From contig JAFWPH010000053.1 of NCBI GenBank assembly GCA_017509605.1, forward strand, positions 1-64,000: 64,000 nt of DNA, in the 5' to 3' direction. The notes beneath the pieces are model-generated. The model did not search any database. It was not told where the DNA came from and saw only the letters and a list, made by a program, of their open reading frames with translations. This document shows, one piece after another, positions 61,973 to 64,000 of this stretch. The position numbers were made by a program, and so were the translations under genes. The stretch is from Bacteroidaceae bacterium. Lineage in GTDB: Bacteria; Bacteroidota; Bacteroidia; Bacteroidales; Bacteroidaceae. Numbering within the stretch: the first letter of the stretch is position 1; the number at the start of each line of letters is the position of its first letter.

Positions 61973-63925
61973 ATGGAACAGATAAAGAATAAACATTCAC
62001 AGAGAGCCAGACTGTTGAGAACAGCAGCCATGGTGCTGACTTCCATCCTTTTATTGGGTAGCGTTACCAGTTGCAACGACGACCCTGATGCGGAGAACTA
62101 CTATACGTTCACCGGCGAGATGGTGTCGAACTACCTGGATGCCCGCAGCGACATCTACAGCGACTTCATCGCCGTGCTTCATAAGTCGAACATGTATGGT
62201 ATGATGGCCACGTACGGCACATATACCTGTTTCGCTCCAACCAATGATGCTTTCAAGGAGTATTTCCGAGACCATGGCATCACCAGTGTGGACCAGATGT
62301 CCAAAGCTGAGTGCGACACCCTGGCGTGGAACCATATCATCAAGAACGCCTACTTCACCACCGACCTCTACGACGGCAACATCCCAACGGCCAACATGAA
62401 CGACCGTTATCTGACCTTCTCGTGCGACTCGGATGTGACGAACAACAACAATGTGATTTACTACATCAACAAGGCTTCACAAATCATCGTCCGGGATGAC
62501 TCAGTCGAAAACGGTGTGGTACACACACTCAACCGCGTCATCCAGCCCAGCGCCGACTACCTGCCCGAGCGCATTGGAGCCGACGAGAACTGCCAGATCT
62601 TCTACCAGGCACTGTTGCTCACCGGCATGCGCGACTCCCTCTACCAGTATATCGACGAGACTTACCACTGTGGTGAGGACTCCGTGAACCGTGGTTTCAA
62701 CATCTCGACTGGTGGTAGCAACTACAGATGTATGTTCGTAGGCACCCGCCGCACCCGTTATTCTGCCTTTGTGGAGACCGACGCGGTGTATGCCGAGAAC
62801 GGCATCAACAACCTCGAGGACCTGAAGGCCTATGCCAAGAACATCTACGACGCGGTCTATCCCGAGGACGCCGGACAGTACGACGACGACTTCACCAACC
62901 GCAAGAACCCGCTCAACCGCTTCATCTCCTACCACCTCCTGCCCTACTACGGAGCTTACAACGACTGGACGATCTACGGAGAACTCAAGGAGACTTGCGC
63001 CATCACTTCCAAGATTGACTGCACCGACTGGTACACCACGATGATGCCAGGCACAATCATGAAATTCAGCAGCCCGACTGAAGGTCTGTTCATCAACCGC
63101 CGTGGCGTAGGCGCGAACTACAGGGTGAAAGGCATCAAGGTGCTGTCGCCTTCTGAAATGCCATCCGACATCGACCAGCAGGCGCTCAACGGCATCTACC
63201 ATTATATCGACGGCATCCTGGCCTACGATGTGCAGACAAGAGACGTGGTCTTCAACGACCGTATCCGCGTCGACGCCATCACCCTTTCGCCTGAGTTCAT
63301 GAACTGCGGCGCAAGAGGCCTGACCGATCATGCCACAGGATTCAAAGTCATCGACGGTTGGAACTTCCGTGGCACATATCCACCATTGGTGACTGTACGC
63401 CAGCGCGGTGTGTGGATGATGACATATCAGGATTGCGTGGACATCCAGGGACAGTTCGACGTGACCTTCAGACTTCCGCCAGTGCCTCAGAACACCTACG
63501 AGGTCCGCTTCGCCTATGGTGTAGGAACCATGCGTGGTGTGGTACAGGTTTATTTCGGCACCAAGGACAATATGCAACCCATGGGTATTCCTATCGACTT
63601 CCGTGTATGGGGTGGTGACCCGAACATCGGATGGGTGGCCGACACTGGCGACGAGGATGCTGACCGAGCCATCGACAAGGCCATGCACAACCGTGGCTAC
63701 ATGAAGGAAATGGACACCTGGCTCCAGGGAGGTCAGAACAACCTGCGCGACCAAAGTGGTAAACTTCGCAAGATACTCACCACACAAACCATGTCGCCCG
63801 ACAAGGAATACTACGTGAGAATCAAGCTCGTGCTGGAGAACCCCGAAGCAGAGATTCCTATCAATTACTTTGAGCTCTGCCCCAAGAGCGTCTATGCTGG
63901 ACTAACCGCCGAGGACACACATTAA
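61973..63925 (+). CDS. Fasciclin-domain surface lipoprotein, 650 aa
   Basis: The signal peptide ends LGSVTSC (Cys about 35), with a long basic start MEQIKNKHSQRARLLR. One clear FAS1 unit covers residues about 40-200 (YSDFIAVLHKSNMYGMM, TYTCFAPTNDAFKEYF, AWNHIIKNAYFTTDLYDGN, VVHTLNRVI). A second FAS1-like unit follows (NRFISYHLLPYYGAYN). The C-terminal 200 residues are different and contain a beta domain, WNFRGTYPPLVTVRQRGVW and VRFAYGVGTMRGVVQVYFG. It closes the visible operon. A further gene may begin just beyond the window, since no terminator is seen in the last 75 bases. Confidence 0.85.
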   Translation: MEQIKNKHSQRARLLRTAAMVLTSILLLGSVTSCNDDPDAENYYTFTGEMVSNYLDARSDIYSDFIAVLHKSNMYGMMATYGTYTCFAPTNDAFKEYFRDHGITSVDQMSKAECDTLAWNHIIKNAYFTTDLYDGNIPTANMNDRYLTFSCDSDVTNNNNVIYYINKASQIIVRDDSVENGVVHTLNRVIQPSADYLPERIGADENCQIFYQALLLTGMRDSLYQYIDETYHCGEDSVNRGFNISTGGSNYRCMFVGTRRTRYSAFVETDAVYAENGINNLEDLKAYAKNIYDAVYPEDAGQYDDDFTNRKNPLNRFISYHLLPYYGAYNDWTIYGELKETCAITSKIDCTDWYTTMMPGTIMKFSSPTEGLFINRRGVGANYRVKGIKVLSPSEMPSDIDQQALNGIYHYIDGILAYDVQTRDVVFNDRIRVDAITLSPEFMNCGARGLTDHATGFKVIDGWNFRGTYPPLVTVRQRGVWMMTYQDCVDIQGQFDVTFRLPPVPQNTYEVRFAYGVGTMRGVVQVYFGTKDNMQPMGIPIDFRVWGGDPNIGWVADTGDEDADRAIDKAMHNRGYMKEMDTWLQGGQNNLRDQSGKLRKILTTQTMSPDKEYYVRIKLVLENPEAEIPINYFELCPKSVYAGLTAEDTH

Positions 63926-64000
63926 CCTAAGAAGGCCCGACTTTTCACATCCAGAAGGAAACAAATGAAACCAAGGTCCACTAACATATAAAAAGAACAA

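Noticed and set aside
62501-63787. 428-residue minus-strand open frame opposite the second fasciclin gene
   Set aside because: Val/His-rich antisense product with no motif; the plus strand encodes a clear lipoprotein in a SusCD operon.

Overview
The window looks like a chromosomal segment of a Bacteroidota bacterium, most likely Prevotella or a close relative. The evidence is many Bacteroidota-type promoters (TTTG, 19-20 bp, TAnnTTTG), a SusC/SusD pair, a lipidated BamA/TamA-type protein (TamL) next to TamB, many lipoprotein signal peptides, and a GH10 xylanase fused to a CE1 esterase as in Prevotella ruminicola Xyn10D-Fae1A. No plasmid or phage backbone, rRNA or CRISPR array is visible.

Layout. 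1-7 kb: the end of a secreted protein, a large LruC-like lipoprotein, three 80-bp tandem repeats, and two unrecognised genes whose products seem to share a C-terminal domain. 7-20.7 kb is mostly housekeeping: a GMP synthase lacking its glutaminase domain, a vWA protein, carboxynorspermidine synthase, recA with a LuxR-type regulator, a TMEM43-like membrane protein, a secreted protein made of 17-residue repeats, an overlapping pair of envelope proteins, alanine dehydrogenase, and a YiiX-like hydrolase with a small lipoprotein. 21-31 kb: the xylanase/feruloyl esterase, an initiator tRNA-Met, and the tamB-tamL operon.

30.9-51.3 kb is a surface-glycan region: eleven or so glycosyltransferases or related enzymes (GT2, GT4, polysaccharide pyruvyl transferase), two LicD proteins, an APH/choline-kinase-like protein, a nucleotidyltransferase/P-loop kinase fusion, an OmpA protein and a second LruC-like lipoprotein. 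I see no flippase, polymerase or chain-length gene, so it probably decorates glycans built elsewhere. It carries marks of duplication and recombination: two GT2+LicD pairs, a 190-bp stretch almost identical between the two licD genes, three related GT2 genes, and a decayed transposase.

51.3-64 kb: a large macroglobulin-like surface protein, then a compact operon fasciclin-lipoprotein / SusC / SusD / fasciclin-lipoprotein with no visible glycan-degrading enzyme. This operon and the shuffled glycan region are the best candidates for undescribed biology. Intergenic regions also hold several 9-bp and 12-bp period minisatellites. Start codons were chosen from promoter position, overlap and signal peptides; family calls come from reading motifs, without database searches.
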